DNA from: Actinomadura barringtoniae
GTDB taxonomy: Bacteria; Actinomycetota; Actinomycetes; Streptosporangiales; Streptosporangiaceae
Length of the DNA stretch: 64,000 nt
Direction of reading: 5' to 3'
Assembly (NCBI RefSeq): GCF_017573505.1
Contig: NZ_JAGEOJ010000002.1
Location: 496,001-560,000 of the forward strand
The notes under the pieces: generated by a model
Database searches by the model: none
Told to the model about the DNA's origin: nothing
The model's input: the letters and a program-made list of their open reading frames with translations, nothing else
In this document: one piece after another, positions 47,982-57,173 of the stretch
How the letters are laid out: the number at the start of each line of letters is the position of its first letter
How positions within the stretch are numbered: the first letter of the stretch is position 1
Program-made: the position numbers and the translations under genes

Positions 47982-49043
47982 ATGGCAACGTACGGATTCC
48001 TTGTCCTGCCATCGCACAACCGGGTGTATTCCTCGGCCGCCCCCGACCTCGTGCGGGCGGAGCTGGCGGTGTTCGGCGAGACGGCGCTCGGCGGGCGCAT
48101 TCGCAAGATCGAGGAAAAAGGGATCGCGGGCGTCCCCTATGTGACGTTCGAGGCCGACGATCTGTCACCTCAGGACATCGCGTTGATCTCCAACCTGTCG
48201 TCGCTGTACGCGCTCTACGAACTGAACGGAGAGCTGCTGCGGCCGGTTCCCACCGCCCCGCTGGACGCCTTCGGCAGCGATCTGCTGACCATTCAGAAAT
48301 ACTCCGGCAAGACCAATGAGCTCTTCACCAAGCTGCTGCTGAACGTCACGGCCATGGCCGCGGGCGACCCCGCCGCGCTGGTGACCGGGCGGCCCCGGGT
48401 CTTCGACCCGCTGTGCGGCCGCGGCACGACGCTCAACCAGGCGATGATGTACGGGCTGGACTCGGCCGGGATCGACCTGGACGCCAAGGACTTCGACGCC
48501 TACGCCACGTTCATCCGCACCTGGCTCAAGAACAACCGCCTCAAGCACCAGGCGGACGTCACCCCGATCAGGCGGGACCGGGCCCTGCTCGGCAAGCGCC
48601 TGAAGGTGTCGGCGGGCGCGTCCAAGGAGGCCTACAAGGCGGGCGAGGCCGTCGAGATCGACGTTGTCAACGGGGACACTCTCAAGAGCGACACGTTCTT
48701 CAAGCCCCGCTCGTTCGACCTGATCGTCACCGACGCGCCGTACGGCGTGCAGCACGGCAGCCGCCCCCAGGGCGGTCGGCCGGGCGCTCGCAAGGGCGGC
48801 GAGACGCTCTCGCGCAGCCCCGTTCAGCTGCTGGAGGCGGCCGTTCCGGTGTGGACGAGGCTGCTGCGGCCCGGCGGAGCCATCGGCATCTCCTGGAACA
48901 CCCACGTCGGCAAGCGCGAGGAGCTGGCCTCGATCCTGGAGACGAGCGGCTACGAAGTGTGCGATTCCGAGGCGTATCGCGGCTTCCGGCACCGCGTGGA
49001 CCAGTCGATCGTGCGCGATCTGATCGTCGCGCGGCACCCTTGA
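47982..49043 (+). CDS. TRM11/THUMP-less SAM-dependent methyltransferase
   Basis: RNA methyltransferase-like protein of 353 aa. SAM motif I is FDPLCGRGTTLNQAMMYG (near residue 140), and motif IV is DLIVTDAPYG, a variant of the N/D-PPY signature of TRM11/TrmN-type tRNA N2-guanosine methyltransferases. The N-terminal third (MATYGFLVLPSHNRVYSSAAPDL) does not match a standard THUMP domain closely. A Gly/Arg-rich loop follows motif IV. A tRNA target is likely but not proven. It is divergent from rimP. Confidence 0.75.
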   Translation: MATYGFLVLPSHNRVYSSAAPDLVRAELAVFGETALGGRIRKIEEKGIAGVPYVTFEADDLSPQDIALISNLSSLYALYELNGELLRPVPTAPLDAFGSDLLTIQKYSGKTNELFTKLLLNVTAMAAGDPAALVTGRPRVFDPLCGRGTTLNQAMMYGLDSAGIDLDAKDFDAYATFIRTWLKNNRLKHQADVTPIRRDRALLGKRLKVSAGASKEAYKAGEAVEIDVVNGDTLKSDTFFKPRSFDLIVTDAPYGVQHGSRPQGGRPGARKGGETLSRSPVQLLEAAVPVWTRLLRPGGAIGISWNTHVGKREELASILETSGYEVCDSEAYRGFRHRVDQSIVRDLIVARHP

Positions 49044-49070
49044 TCCCGACGAAGTCGGCCGGGAGGCGCG

Positions 49071-49086
49071 GGGGGGTCGTCCCCCC
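49071..49086. repeat. Short GC palindrome, family B copy 2
   Basis: GGGGGG-TCGT-CCCCCC, the reverse complement of the core in copy 1 at 18633. It lies 28 nt after the methyltransferase stop and may terminate transcription. Confidence 0.75.
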
Positions 49087-49194
49087 TCGGGTAACACTGA
49101 TAAAGGCCATGGATGTGGAATGCTGGAGGCGGCCTGCCGGGCGGACGACTCGCCGCGGGCCGACACCACCACATCATCGGTGAGGAGAGACCCC

Positions 49195-50199
49195 TTGCCA
49201 CATGGCAGGCGTGCCGTGTCGCGGCGCGCGGTGCTGGGCGGGGCAGCGGCGCTGACCCTTCCCTTGCTGACCGGCTGTGCCCACCATGACGAGGCCCTGG
49301 CCGCTCCGGGCCCCGAGGTGGCGATCCTGAACGGTGCCATGGCGGCCCAGCAGGACCTCATCGCGCAGTACGAGGCGGCCCTGGGCACGCACGCCTCCCT
49401 GGCCAAGTACGTCAATCCGGCGCTGGCCCATCATCGTGAGCAGCTGGCCTTGCTGCGCCGCTATTACGTGCCCGGCTCCGGTAAGGGCGCAAGCGCCGGG
49501 CCCAGCCTTCCCTCGCCGCAGACTCACCTGGTGTCGCGCCAGCCGTCCCGTGCCCTGGCGTCGCTGCGTTCGGCAGAGGGAAAGGCCGCCGTCCAGTGCA
49601 CGACCGACGCGGGCAAGGCGGGCCCCGGCCTGGCCCAGCTACTCGCCTCCATCGGAGCCTCAGAAGCTGCTTTCGCGGGCACTTCCGGCGTTCCCAAGCA
49701 GACCCTCCAGCCCGCCAAGCCCTCTCCCCTGTCCACCGCGACGTTGAACTCGCTCCAGTCAGCGCTGGCCACCGAGCATGCCGCCATCTACGGCTACGGG
49801 GTGCTGGGCGCCCGCCTCACCGGCAGCGCCCAGGAGCTCGCGACGGTCTACTGGGACGGCCACCGCGCCAGGCGCGACTCGCTCACCACGTTCCTCACCG
49901 AGGCTCGTCAGCACCCGGTCGCCGCCGCGGCTGCCTACAAGCTGCCGGTGAAGGTCACCTCGTCCCGTTCGGCGGCCGAGCTCGCCGCCAAGCTGGAGGA
50001 CGACCTGGTGTCCTCCTACGTCGGCCTGGCCGCCGCGACCGACCCGAGGCTGCGCGAGATGGGCGCGTACTCCGCCCAGGAGGCCATGGGCCGCGCCGTC
50101 CGGTGGCGCGCGGGAGCAGGGCTGGCCACGGCTCCGGCCTCCGCGTTCCCTGGCCTGCCCCCGGCGGCCCTCGCTCCGAAGCCGACCCCGGGCGATTAA
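49195..50199 (+). CDS. Lipoprotein with ferritin-like DUF4439 domain
   Basis: Exported protein of 334 aa. The N-terminus has twin arginines and a hydrophobic core ending in a lipobox (RRAVLGGAAALTLPLLTGC), so it is probably a Tat- or Sec-exported lipoprotein. The C-terminal half (residues about 175-320) is a four-helix DUF4439 domain with EHAAIYGYGVLGARL and the Arg/Asp-rich helix WDGHRARRDSL. Function is unknown. The TTG start at 49195 has GAGGAGAG seven nucleotides upstream; ATG 49120 upstream has no RBS. Confidence 0.75.
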   Translation: MPHGRRAVSRRAVLGGAAALTLPLLTGCAHHDEALAAPGPEVAILNGAMAAQQDLIAQYEAALGTHASLAKYVNPALAHHREQLALLRRYYVPGSGKGASAGPSLPSPQTHLVSRQPSRALASLRSAEGKAAVQCTTDAGKAGPGLAQLLASIGASEAAFAGTSGVPKQTLQPAKPSPLSTATLNSLQSALATEHAAIYGYGVLGARLTGSAQELATVYWDGHRARRDSLTTFLTEARQHPVAAAAAYKLPVKVTSSRSAAELAAKLEDDLVSSYVGLAAATDPRLREMGAYSAQEAMGRAVRWRAGAGLATAPASAFPGLPPAALAPKPTPGD

Positions 50200-50292
50200 G
50201 CGACACTAAAGGCCTGCAAGTAGAACCATTCGCTTGTGCTAAGTGATCCTTTGGGCTTGGCTTGGCCCCAGGAACCCACTAAGGAGCACCTG

Positions 50293-51168
50293 ATGACCCC
50301 CGACCCAGGCTTCGCCCGGCACATGTGGCAGCAGATCGAGCCGGTGCACGCCCTCTTCTGGTACGCCCCCGAGGTCTTCGCCGAGGCCTCCGCGCTCGGT
50401 TTCAAGACCGACACCCGCTGGCCGAGCTACTTCGCCTGGCGTTCGGCGCCTCTCGGAGCGGCCGGGCCCGAGCAGGTCTCCGCCGCGTTCTACAGCTTCA
50501 GCCCGCGCATGGTCGCCGAGCACATCCCCGCCGCCTGGGACCTCGCCACCCCCGCGCAGGTCCTCGAGGGCCGCCTGCGCGGTGTGGACGGCATGTACCG
50601 CACCGTCCTCGGGGACAAGATCAACGACCTGGCCGAGGCCGCCGACCTGGCTCGCGAGGCCGCCGAGCTGGCCAACACGGCCGGCCGCCCGATCGCCGCC
50701 GCCAACGCCGACCTCCCCTGGCCCGACGAGCCGCACCTGGTCCTCTGGCAGGCCATCGGCATCCTCCGGGAGCACCGCGGCGACGGCCATGTGGCGGCGC
50801 TGCTCACCTCCGGCCTGGACCCGGCCGAGGCCCTGGTGTCGTTCGCCGCCATCGACGCCGCGCCGGTGGAGACGTTCGCCAGCCGTGGCTGGACCACCGA
50901 CGAGTGGCAGGCCGCGCAGGACCGCCTCGCCTCCCGCGGCCTGGTCGACGCCGACGGCCACGCCACCACCAAGGGCCGGGAGCTGCGCGACACCGTCGAA
51001 CGCATCACCGACGACCTCGCGATCGCCCCCTGGGAGGCCCTCGGCAAGGAGAAGGCCGACCGTCTCGCCGAGCTCACGCTCCCGGTCTTCATCGCCAACC
51101 TGGAGTCCGGTCTGCTGCCCGCCACCAACACCCTCGGCATCGGCAAGGTCCCGGCACCGCCCCGCTAA
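50293..51168 (+). CDS. SCO6745-type helical protein of unknown function
   Basis: Protein of 291 aa. It opens ARHMWQQIEPVHALFWYAPEVFAEA and has a central WPDEPHLVLWQAIGILREHRGDG segment; this is typical of a widespread actinobacterial family (SCO6745-like, partly annotated as helix-turn-helix-like). The C-terminal half has a winged-helix flavour (TTDEWQAAQDRLASRGLVDADG). No membrane segment. The ATG has AAGGAG upstream. The biochemical role is unknown. Confidence 0.72.
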   Translation: MTPDPGFARHMWQQIEPVHALFWYAPEVFAEASALGFKTDTRWPSYFAWRSAPLGAAGPEQVSAAFYSFSPRMVAEHIPAAWDLATPAQVLEGRLRGVDGMYRTVLGDKINDLAEAADLAREAAELANTAGRPIAAANADLPWPDEPHLVLWQAIGILREHRGDGHVAALLTSGLDPAEALVSFAAIDAAPVETFASRGWTTDEWQAAQDRLASRGLVDADGHATTKGRELRDTVERITDDLAIAPWEALGKEKADRLAELTLPVFIANLESGLLPATNTLGIGKVPAPPR

Positions 51169-51244
51169 CTGGGAACTCTGTCCCCCGAGTCCTCGTTAGT
51201 CCGTTTTGTAGGGCACTGGAACCAAGGGGGAGGAACCAGACCGC

Positions 51245-51478
51245 ATGACCGTCACGCACGACGAGTCCACCGACCTGTCCGAGCTGCGCGCCGCTTACCA
51301 GGCGCAGCTCGTCCGGCTCACCGCCGAGCGCGACGAGGCACGCCGCGCGGAACGCCGCGCCAGGGACGACGCCGCGACCGCCCGCGCCGACCTGGCCAGC
51401 CTGCAGGACCGCGTACGCGACCTGCTGGGCGCCGCCGCGACCCGCCTGGACGCCGTCGAGGCCCGGGCCAACAGGTAA
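51245..51478 (+). CDS. Small coiled-coil protein
   Basis: The protein is 77 aa, nearly all one amphipathic Glu/Arg/Ala-rich helix with heptads (AAYQAQLVRLTAERDEARRA and DLASLQDRVRDLLGAAATRL). The strong GGGGGAGGAA RBS and the very strong terminator after it show it is a real gene. It may be a dimerisation or adaptor protein. No function is recognised. Confidence 0.7.
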   Translation: MTVTHDESTDLSELRAAYQAQLVRLTAERDEARRAERRARDDAATARADLASLQDRVRDLLGAAATRLDAVEARANR

Positions 51479-51505
51479 CAGCGGACCGCAAGAAAGCGCC
51501 CCATC

Positions 51506-51541
51506 TCAGGGCCGGGACCCATCACCGGGTCCCGGCCCTGA
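51506..51541. terminator. Strong bidirectional hairpin terminator
   Basis: Perfect 15-bp stem TCAGGGCCGGGACCC/GGGTCCCGGCCCTGA (51506-51520, 51527-51541) with an ATCACC loop, between the convergent coiled-coil and HAD genes. The longest perfect terminator stem in the window apart from the four-copy palindrome. Confidence 0.85.
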
Positions 51542-51564
51542 TGCCTGAGACCGACCAGGATGTC

Positions 51565-52254
51565 TTAGACCGACCAGCGATCGACGTGCGGCAACAGCTC
51601 GGCCAGACCGCCGATGGTCGCGTCCGGCGTCACGTCGTCCCAGGCGGGGACGGTGCTGTTGGGGATGAGGACGCCCCGCATTCCGGTGGACTTGGCGCCG
51701 TGGATGTCGTCGTACGGCCGGTCCCCGACGAAGACACAGGACCCCGGATCCTCGGCACCCACCGCCTCCATCGCCGCCTTGAAGGCGTTCGCGTGCGGCT
51801 TGGTCCACGGGATCTCACTGGAGTAGACGGCCCCGTCGAGCAGCCCGAGAACCCCGTCACGATCGAAGATCCGCTCGTGCCAGTCGCGCGTCCACATGGT
51901 GTTGGACAGCACCCCGACCTTGATCCCCCGCTCCCGGAGCCCGGTGATCAGCGGGATGGCGTCCGGGTCGATGAACGTGTGCGGAGTCCAGGTCTCGTAC
52001 TGCGTGGCCAGGATCGCCTCGGTCGCCTCGATCCCGGCCGTCGCGTAGACCTCGGCGAGGGTGGCGCTGCGGTGCTCGTCGCGGCCGCGGCGCCACAGCT
52101 CGTCCTCGGCGGCGAGCAGCGCCTCGGCGGCGGCCTGTGCCTCGCCGGGGTCCAGGTGCGCCGAGCAGATCCGGCGCCACATCTCGTCGAGCCTGATGTC
52201 GTGCCACGGGGTGAGCGTGCCGCCCCAGTCGAAGATCACTGCGTCTACCGCCAT
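51565..52254 (-). CDS. HAD superfamily hydrolase
   Basis: Phosphatase-type enzyme of 229 aa. Motif I is IFDWGGTLT (catalytic Asp near residue 9), motif II VGVLSNT, motif III TKPHANAF (Lys) and motif IV FVGDRPYDDIHG. The helical cap between motifs I and II is of C1 type. The substrate is unknown. The ATG at 52254 lacks an RBS and is preceded, 7 nt upstream, by TACGAT on the minus strand. The long frame beyond it is not family-like. Confidence 0.86.
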   Translation of the reverse strand: MAVDAVIFDWGGTLTPWHDIRLDEMWRRICSAHLDPGEAQAAAEALLAAEDELWRRGRDEHRSATLAEVYATAGIEATEAILATQYETWTPHTFIDPDAIPLITGLRERGIKVGVLSNTMWTRDWHERIFDRDGVLGLLDGAVYSSEIPWTKPHANAFKAAMEAVGAEDPGSCVFVGDRPYDDIHGAKSTGMRGVLIPNSTVPAWDDVTPDATIGGLAELLPHVDRWSV

Positions 52255-52363
52255 GCCCGAAATCGTAACCATCCCCCCGGACGGAACGATGATCCCCATG
52301 TGCGGCCCGGGCGCGACGGGTCGTTAGGATCTCACCATTTCCGACTCGTTTGATGGGATTTGG

Positions 52364-53905
52364 ATGCGTAAGACCGCTGCCCTCGCGCTGGCCGTCGTCG
52401 TGATCGCGAAGGCCTCCCCCGCCGGCGCCGCTCCCGTGCCGGACGGGCCAGGGAAGGGCCTGCTCCCCACCTACATCGGAGGTCCCGCCACGCCGCGCGC
52501 GCTGGCCGGGAAGCCGGTGCCCGCCAATCCGCACATGGGGGCCGTCGGGCTGTCGTCGATGCACGCGGATTCGTACGCGTCCGACACTTATCCGTTCAAC
52601 GGGCCACTGGGCAGGAAGCCGAAGGTCGTCTCGGAGGCCAAGGGCGGGGGCCTGCCGGGGCTGTGCTCGACGGTCACGTTCGCCAAGAGGACCGGGCTGA
52701 TCGTCGCGCAGTGCACCAAGGGGCAGACCTTCACGCTGCGGCTGATCGACCCCAGGACGCTGCAGGATCTCGCGACGTACGAGCTGCCGCCGCGGCCGAG
52801 CACTGTGCAGGCCGTGTTCTCGGGGAGCCTCGACAAGGTGCTCACCGACACATCGGGCGGCGCCTATTACTACCTGGACCCGCAGGATCGCGCGGTCGTG
52901 GCGGACTCGGCGTTCCACGTACGCCGGTTCGCCCATGAGAAGGGAGCGGACGGGCAGTGGCGGTTCAAGGTCACCGATGACTGGGACCTGAACGGGCAGC
53001 TGCCGCACGACTGCGCCACCTGGACCAACCCCTGGCCGAAGGGCGAGTGCGACCCGATCACGGCGGTCGGGCCCGACTGGGGCGGGCTGATCTGGTGGAT
53101 CACGCGGAACGGGCGGGTCGGCACGCTCAACCCGAAATCCGGGGCCGTCAAGAAGATCCAGTTCAAGGGCGAGGGGATCCAGAACTCGTTCGCCGCGGCC
53201 GAGGACGGGGTGTCGGTCGTCTCCGACCACGCGCTCTACCGGCTGGTGGCGGGCCAGGACGGAACGCCGCAGGTCACGTGGCGCAAGACCTATGACCGGG
53301 GCAGCGGCCGCAAGCCGGGCCAGATCGACCAGGGCTCGGGCACCACGCCCACGTTCTTCGGTGACAAGTACGTGGCGATCACCGACAACGCCGACGACCG
53401 GATGCACGTGATCGTGCGGCGCCGCGGCGACGGCGAGCTGGTCTGCCAGATCCCGGTGTTCCGCAGCGGCGCGAGCGCCACCGACAACTCACTGATCGGG
53501 TACGGGAACAGCCTGTTCGCCGAGAACAACTACGGCTACCGCAACTTCTTCGAGCTGCCGCCCGGCGGCTCGAACGCGGGCGGTGTCAGCCGGGTGGACG
53601 TGAACCCGGGCGGCAAGGGCTGCCGAACGGTCTGGGAGAGCGGCGAGCACTCCCCCTCGACCGTCGCCAAGGCCTCGGTGACCGCGGGCCTCGTCTACCT
53701 GTACGTCAAGGAGCCCCGCAAGGACCTGATCGACGCCTGGTACCTCACCGCGGTCGACGCGCACACGGGTCGTACGGTCTTCAAGGTCCTGACCGGTACC
53801 GGCAAGTGGTTCGACAACAACTGGGCCCCGATCACCCTGGGCCCCGACGGAACCGCGTACGTGGGCGTGGTCGGCGGCCTGGTCGCCGTACGGGATCAGG
53901 CGTAA
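52364..53905 (+). CDS. Secreted beta-propeller-like protein
   Basis: Protein of 513 aa with a signal peptide (MRKTAALALAVVVIAKASPAGA). The rest has repeated beta-strand patterns such as LRLIDPRTLQDLATYELP and RVGTLNPKSGAVKKI, in the style of PQQ- or WD-type propeller blades. Cysteines (CSTVTF, CTKGQ, CATW, CDPI) may form disulphides. No catalytic motif is seen. TAGGAT at 52325 is a possible -10. A similar secreted protein is encoded on the other strand at 54208-55659. Function unknown. Confidence 0.68.
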   Translation: MRKTAALALAVVVIAKASPAGAAPVPDGPGKGLLPTYIGGPATPRALAGKPVPANPHMGAVGLSSMHADSYASDTYPFNGPLGRKPKVVSEAKGGGLPGLCSTVTFAKRTGLIVAQCTKGQTFTLRLIDPRTLQDLATYELPPRPSTVQAVFSGSLDKVLTDTSGGAYYYLDPQDRAVVADSAFHVRRFAHEKGADGQWRFKVTDDWDLNGQLPHDCATWTNPWPKGECDPITAVGPDWGGLIWWITRNGRVGTLNPKSGAVKKIQFKGEGIQNSFAAAEDGVSVVSDHALYRLVAGQDGTPQVTWRKTYDRGSGRKPGQIDQGSGTTPTFFGDKYVAITDNADDRMHVIVRRRGDGELVCQIPVFRSGASATDNSLIGYGNSLFAENNYGYRNFFELPPGGSNAGGVSRVDVNPGGKGCRTVWESGEHSPSTVAKASVTAGLVYLYVKEPRKDLIDAWYLTAVDAHTGRTVFKVLTGTGKWFDNNWAPITLGPDGTAYVGVVGGLVAVRDQA

Positions 53906-53923
53906 GCCGCCGCTCGCCGGGAA

Positions 53924-53960
53924 GGCCCCTCCAAGGGAACGATCAACCTTGGAGGGGGCC
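53924..53960 (+). promoter_or_regulatory. Hairpin masking the ribosome-binding site of the acidic protein
   Basis: GGCCCCTCCAAGG (53924-53936) pairs with CCTTGGAGGGGGCC (53947-53960) around a ten-base loop, with one bulged G. The right arm contains the GGAGGGGG Shine-Dalgarno and ends directly at the ATG (53961). Could also be the terminator of the preceding gene. Confidence 0.65.
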
Positions 53961-54200
53961 ATGAGCGAACGCGAGCCCGAGGACAACATCGACGACATGG
54001 GCGACGACGAGCAGGCCGACGACATCGCGCTCGCCGAGCAGAACGTCTACTCGCCGCCCGCCAACCTGGACGACGAGGACGAAGGCTCGATCGGCACCTA
54101 CGAGTACGAGCGCGAGGTCACCTGGCAGGGCAACCCCGGCTTCCCCACGGAGAGCGAACCCGCCGAGGAGGCCGCCCTCCACGAGGAAGACGAGGGCTGA
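53961..54200 (+). CDS. Small acidic protein
   Basis: The protein is 79 aa and highly acidic (about one third Asp or Glu), e.g. DNIDDMGDDEQADDIALAEQ, with a conserved-looking NVYSPPANLDDEDEGSIGTYEY segment. It is probably disordered and cytosolic. The type resembles DUF5709-like small actinobacterial proteins, but I assign no function. Its RBS is inside a stable hairpin, so translation may be regulated. Confidence 0.72.
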   Translation: MSEREPEDNIDDMGDDEQADDIALAEQNVYSPPANLDDEDEGSIGTYEYEREVTWQGNPGFPTESEPAEEAALHEEDEG

Positions 54201-54207
54201 CCAGGGG

Positions 54208-55659
54208 TTACGGCATGCCGGAGCGCTGCATGTCCTTGCGGTATGTGTAGTAGAGCATCCGCTTGCCGGGCTGCTCGGTGACGCTCCAGAGGCGGCCGCC
54301 GCCGCTCGAGACCGGCTCGTAGGCGAACGACTCGGCGCCGATGGTCCCGACGAGCTTGAACGGGGCCTTGCCGTCGGAGTCGCGGTCGCTGAAGATCGCG
54401 GGCGCGGAGCTCGAGGTGTTGTAGTAGATCGTGTCGCCCGTACCGCTGTGGTAGCCGGCGACGCCCTGCACGTGCAGCAGGTTGGTCTTGTAGACGACCT
54501 GCGAGACGGCCTTGCCCGAGGCGTCGGTCTTGAGCGACCCGTCGGCGTTCAGCGACCAGCGCGCCACCCGCAGCGGCCGGGAGGACGTCACGCCGCCCTT
54601 GGCCTTGTACTCGGAGACGAGCAGGCTCCCGGGCGAGGTGGTCTGGTCATAGAAGACCGTGCTGAAGCACAGGTCCTTGCTGGTCGCCGAAGGGGGCTTG
54701 CTCTCCGCCGGGCATGAGCCCGCGTTCTCCGGCGTGAACTTGTTGGTCTGAAAGAGCACGTACTTGGCGTTGTGGGCGTAGAACTTGCCGTCCGAGCCCA
54801 CGCCGAGGATGTCCTTGCCGGTCGGCACCTGGTAGGTCCGGCGAACGTCGAAAACGCGGACCTCGCTGGTCCCGGCCACATAGAGGTAGTTCCCAACGAG
54901 TGCGACACCGCCGTTGTGCTGGGTCGACTCGGCCGTCCCCTGCGCCGAGGCGTCACCGCCGGGCGGCTGAGGCGGAACGACCTCCTTGGCCACCAGCTTG
55001 CCGGACGCCGTAGCCGTGGGAACCGCCAAGGTCACCGGGTCATAGGCGCCCGCCTTGTAGGCCTTGGGGCTCGGGCCGACCGTGATGCGGCCCTGGTCGG
55101 TGACCCATTTGCCGCCCTTGTTCACGCGGTGGTACCAGCTCAGCGCGATCCCGTTCAGCTGGGAGGTCTTGCTGTACGCGATGCCCTGCGGGATCCACTG
55201 TTTCTTGTTCTGGTCGGAGCCGGTCCCCGCGTCCTCGGACGTGGCGAAGCACCAGCCCGCCAGCGTCACCTTCGCGTCCAGGGCCTTGATCGCGCTCTGG
55301 GCGCCGCTCGGACAGGACTTCTTCCACGTGAACTTCCGCTTGGCGTCGGCCGCCGCCGGAGCCAGGCCGTCCTGGCGCTTCATCCCGCGCGCCGGGTTCG
55401 CGGCCATCTGGTCGAGTTCGGCGAGCGCGGCCGGGCTCACCGGGGAGGGCTTGAGCTTGAACGAGACCCCTGAGAGCGGGGAGGTGTCACCGGGGCTCGC
55501 GGCCGCAGCGGTCGCGGTCGGAGCCGCCGTCGCGCCGGGAGCCGCGGTCGTGGTCTCCCTGGGAGCCGCGGTGGCGCTGGGAGCCGCGCTCACCGCCGTC
55601 ATGACGCCTGCGGCGCCGAGGGCCATCCCGAACAGCACGGTCCTGGTTGGGGGAAGCAT
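54208..55659 (-). CDS. Secreted protein with Ala/Thr/Pro linker
   Basis: Protein of 483 aa. A signal peptide (VLFGMALGAAGVMTAVSAAPS) is followed by a low-complexity linker (TTTAAPGATAAPTATAA) and a globular part with beta-rich segments (GGVALVGNYLYVAGTSEVRVFD, SFAYEPVSSGGGRLWSV). Several cysteines may form disulphides. The overall pattern could be a propeller-like fold, like the product of 52364-53905. No function recognised. An AGGAAG RBS lies upstream of ATG 55659. Confidence 0.65.
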   Translation of the reverse strand: MLPPTRTVLFGMALGAAGVMTAVSAAPSATAAPRETTTAAPGATAAPTATAAAASPGDTSPLSGVSFKLKPSPVSPAALAELDQMAANPARGMKRQDGLAPAAADAKRKFTWKKSCPSGAQSAIKALDAKVTLAGWCFATSEDAGTGSDQNKKQWIPQGIAYSKTSQLNGIALSWYHRVNKGGKWVTDQGRITVGPSPKAYKAGAYDPVTLAVPTATASGKLVAKEVVPPQPPGGDASAQGTAESTQHNGGVALVGNYLYVAGTSEVRVFDVRRTYQVPTGKDILGVGSDGKFYAHNAKYVLFQTNKFTPENAGSCPAESKPPSATSKDLCFSTVFYDQTTSPGSLLVSEYKAKGGVTSSRPLRVARWSLNADGSLKTDASGKAVSQVVYKTNLLHVQGVAGYHSGTGDTIYYNTSSSAPAIFSDRDSDGKAPFKLVGTIGAESFAYEPVSSGGGRLWSVTEQPGKRMLYYTYRKDMQRSGMP

Positions 55660-55847
55660 GGGCTTCCTAACCGCGGGGTGTGGGGTGGAAAGGATCTCCG
55701 CAAACCGTACCGAAGTGGACTTTGCACTCTCATATCCACGAAGTGTGAGTGATGGGAATCACTTTTCGGTTCTGTTGCCGAAGTCGGGGAATGCTTTGGT
55801 TTGACCTGAGGTTGCGCAAGGGAGCGAGCTTGCGAGGTGACCGGGAC

Positions 55848-57050
55848 ATGAGCCAGACAGTCGCGGCGCCGACACACACTCTTGATCATGAGATTCCCGA
55901 GGCCCTCCAGGCCGGTGGTGACGACGCTCCGGCCGGATCCTGGTGGGCGCGCAGGCGCGGAACGGTCCTGCAGGTCGCGATGATCGTCATCGCGGTGGCC
56001 TCGCTCGTGGCCTTCCGCGACCAGCTCCCCGACTTCGGCGCCATCTGGTCGGCCGCGACGCACGCCGAGCCCGGCTGGCTGGTGCTGGTCGTCTTCGCCG
56101 AGGCGGCCTCGATGGGCGCGTTCGCCCGGCTGCAGCGGCGGCTGCTGCGCATCGGCGGCCTGCGGATGTCGCTGCGCCGCATCTTCGCGATCACCTACGC
56201 GGGCAACGCCCTGTCCACCACGCTCCCCGCCGGTCCCGCGGTCAGCGTGGTCTACACGTTCCGGCAGTTCCGGCGCGGCGGCGCCTCGGCCAGGCTCGCC
56301 ACGGCGGTGATCCTCGCCGGGGGCGTCATCACCACGACCGCCTACACCGTGATCGGCCTGCTCGCGCTGCTGGCCGAGCCGAGCTCGCGCGGCCCGGCCC
56401 TGATGACGCTGGCGGTGCCGGCGGCGGTGCTGGCCGTTCTGGCCCCGGTGCTCTGGCACCCCGCGGCGCGTGCCCGGCTGGCCGCTCCGTTCCGCCGCCC
56501 GGTCCGCGCGATCATGGCGCACAAGAAGATCGCCCCGTACGCGGCGTGGGTGCTGGAGGCACGCGACGTGCTGCGCCCGCGCGCCCGCGACTGGGGCGCG
56601 CTCGTGCTGCTGTCGGTGCTGAACTGGGTCTTCGACATCCTCGCGCTCTTCGCCGCGGCTCGCGCCGTCGGCATCCACGTCGAGCCGCACGCGGTCACGC
56701 TGGCCTACTTCGCCGCCCAGGCCGCGGGCAGCGTGCTGCCGCTGCTGCCCGGCGGCATCGGCGCGATCGAGAGCAGCATGGCGGCGTCGCTGGTCGCGTT
56801 CGGCGCGACGCTGGCCCCGGCGGGCGCCGCGGTCGGCCTCTACCGGCTCGTCTCCTACTGGGCCGTCGTGGCGGTCGGCTGGATCGCCTGGGCCGCCCTC
56901 CAGGAGGGCCCGCGCCTGTCCGAGCGGACCAGGCGGCGGCTGTCCTCGGCCGGTCAGGCGACCCTGGCCGGTCTCGGCTCCCTCGCCTGCGCGACGCCCT
57001 ACGCGATGCAGTCCGGCGTGCTGCCCGCGGGCGAGCCGCAGCGCCCCTGA
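55848..57050 (+). CDS. UPF0104/LPG synthase TM-like membrane protein
   Basis: Polytopic membrane protein of 400 aa, related to the transmembrane half of lysylphosphatidylglycerol synthases (flippase-like, UPF0104). Helices include LQVAMIVIAVASLVAF, GWLVLVVFAEAASMGAF, NALSTTLPAGPAVSVVYTF and LPLLPGGIGAIESSMAASLV. The last of these is a family hallmark. No lysyl-transferase domain is present. The likely role is lipid or polyprenyl-linked-substrate transport. ATG 55848 with AGGTGA eight nucleotides upstream; a longer frame to 55791 exists. Confidence 0.84.
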   Translation: MSQTVAAPTHTLDHEIPEALQAGGDDAPAGSWWARRRGTVLQVAMIVIAVASLVAFRDQLPDFGAIWSAATHAEPGWLVLVVFAEAASMGAFARLQRRLLRIGGLRMSLRRIFAITYAGNALSTTLPAGPAVSVVYTFRQFRRGGASARLATAVILAGGVITTTAYTVIGLLALLAEPSSRGPALMTLAVPAAVLAVLAPVLWHPAARARLAAPFRRPVRAIMAHKKIAPYAAWVLEARDVLRPRARDWGALVLLSVLNWVFDILALFAAARAVGIHVEPHAVTLAYFAAQAAGSVLPLLPGGIGAIESSMAASLVAFGATLAPAGAAVGLYRLVSYWAVVAVGWIAWAALQEGPRLSERTRRRLSSAGQATLAGLGSLACATPYAMQSGVLPAGEPQRP

Positions 57051-57107
57051 CGCGGGCGGGCCCGACACCCCTCAGGTAGACCCCCTGCGGTGTTTGCTGC
57101 TAATCTC

Positions 57108-57123
57108 CCAAGCGAGCGCTTGG
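57108..57123 (+). promoter_or_regulatory. Shared operator, copy A (monooxygenase operon)
   Basis: CCAAGC-GAGC-GCTTGG, 50 nt before the luciferase-like gene start. Two further copies (CCAAGC-AAGC-GCTTGG) lie at 62584 and 62754. TAATCT at 57101-57106 is a possible -10 next to it. Confidence 0.75.
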
Positions 57124-57173
57124 TTTTTCTTCATCATCGTGAGCAGCAGAGCAACACCATCATCGGAGGCTCG

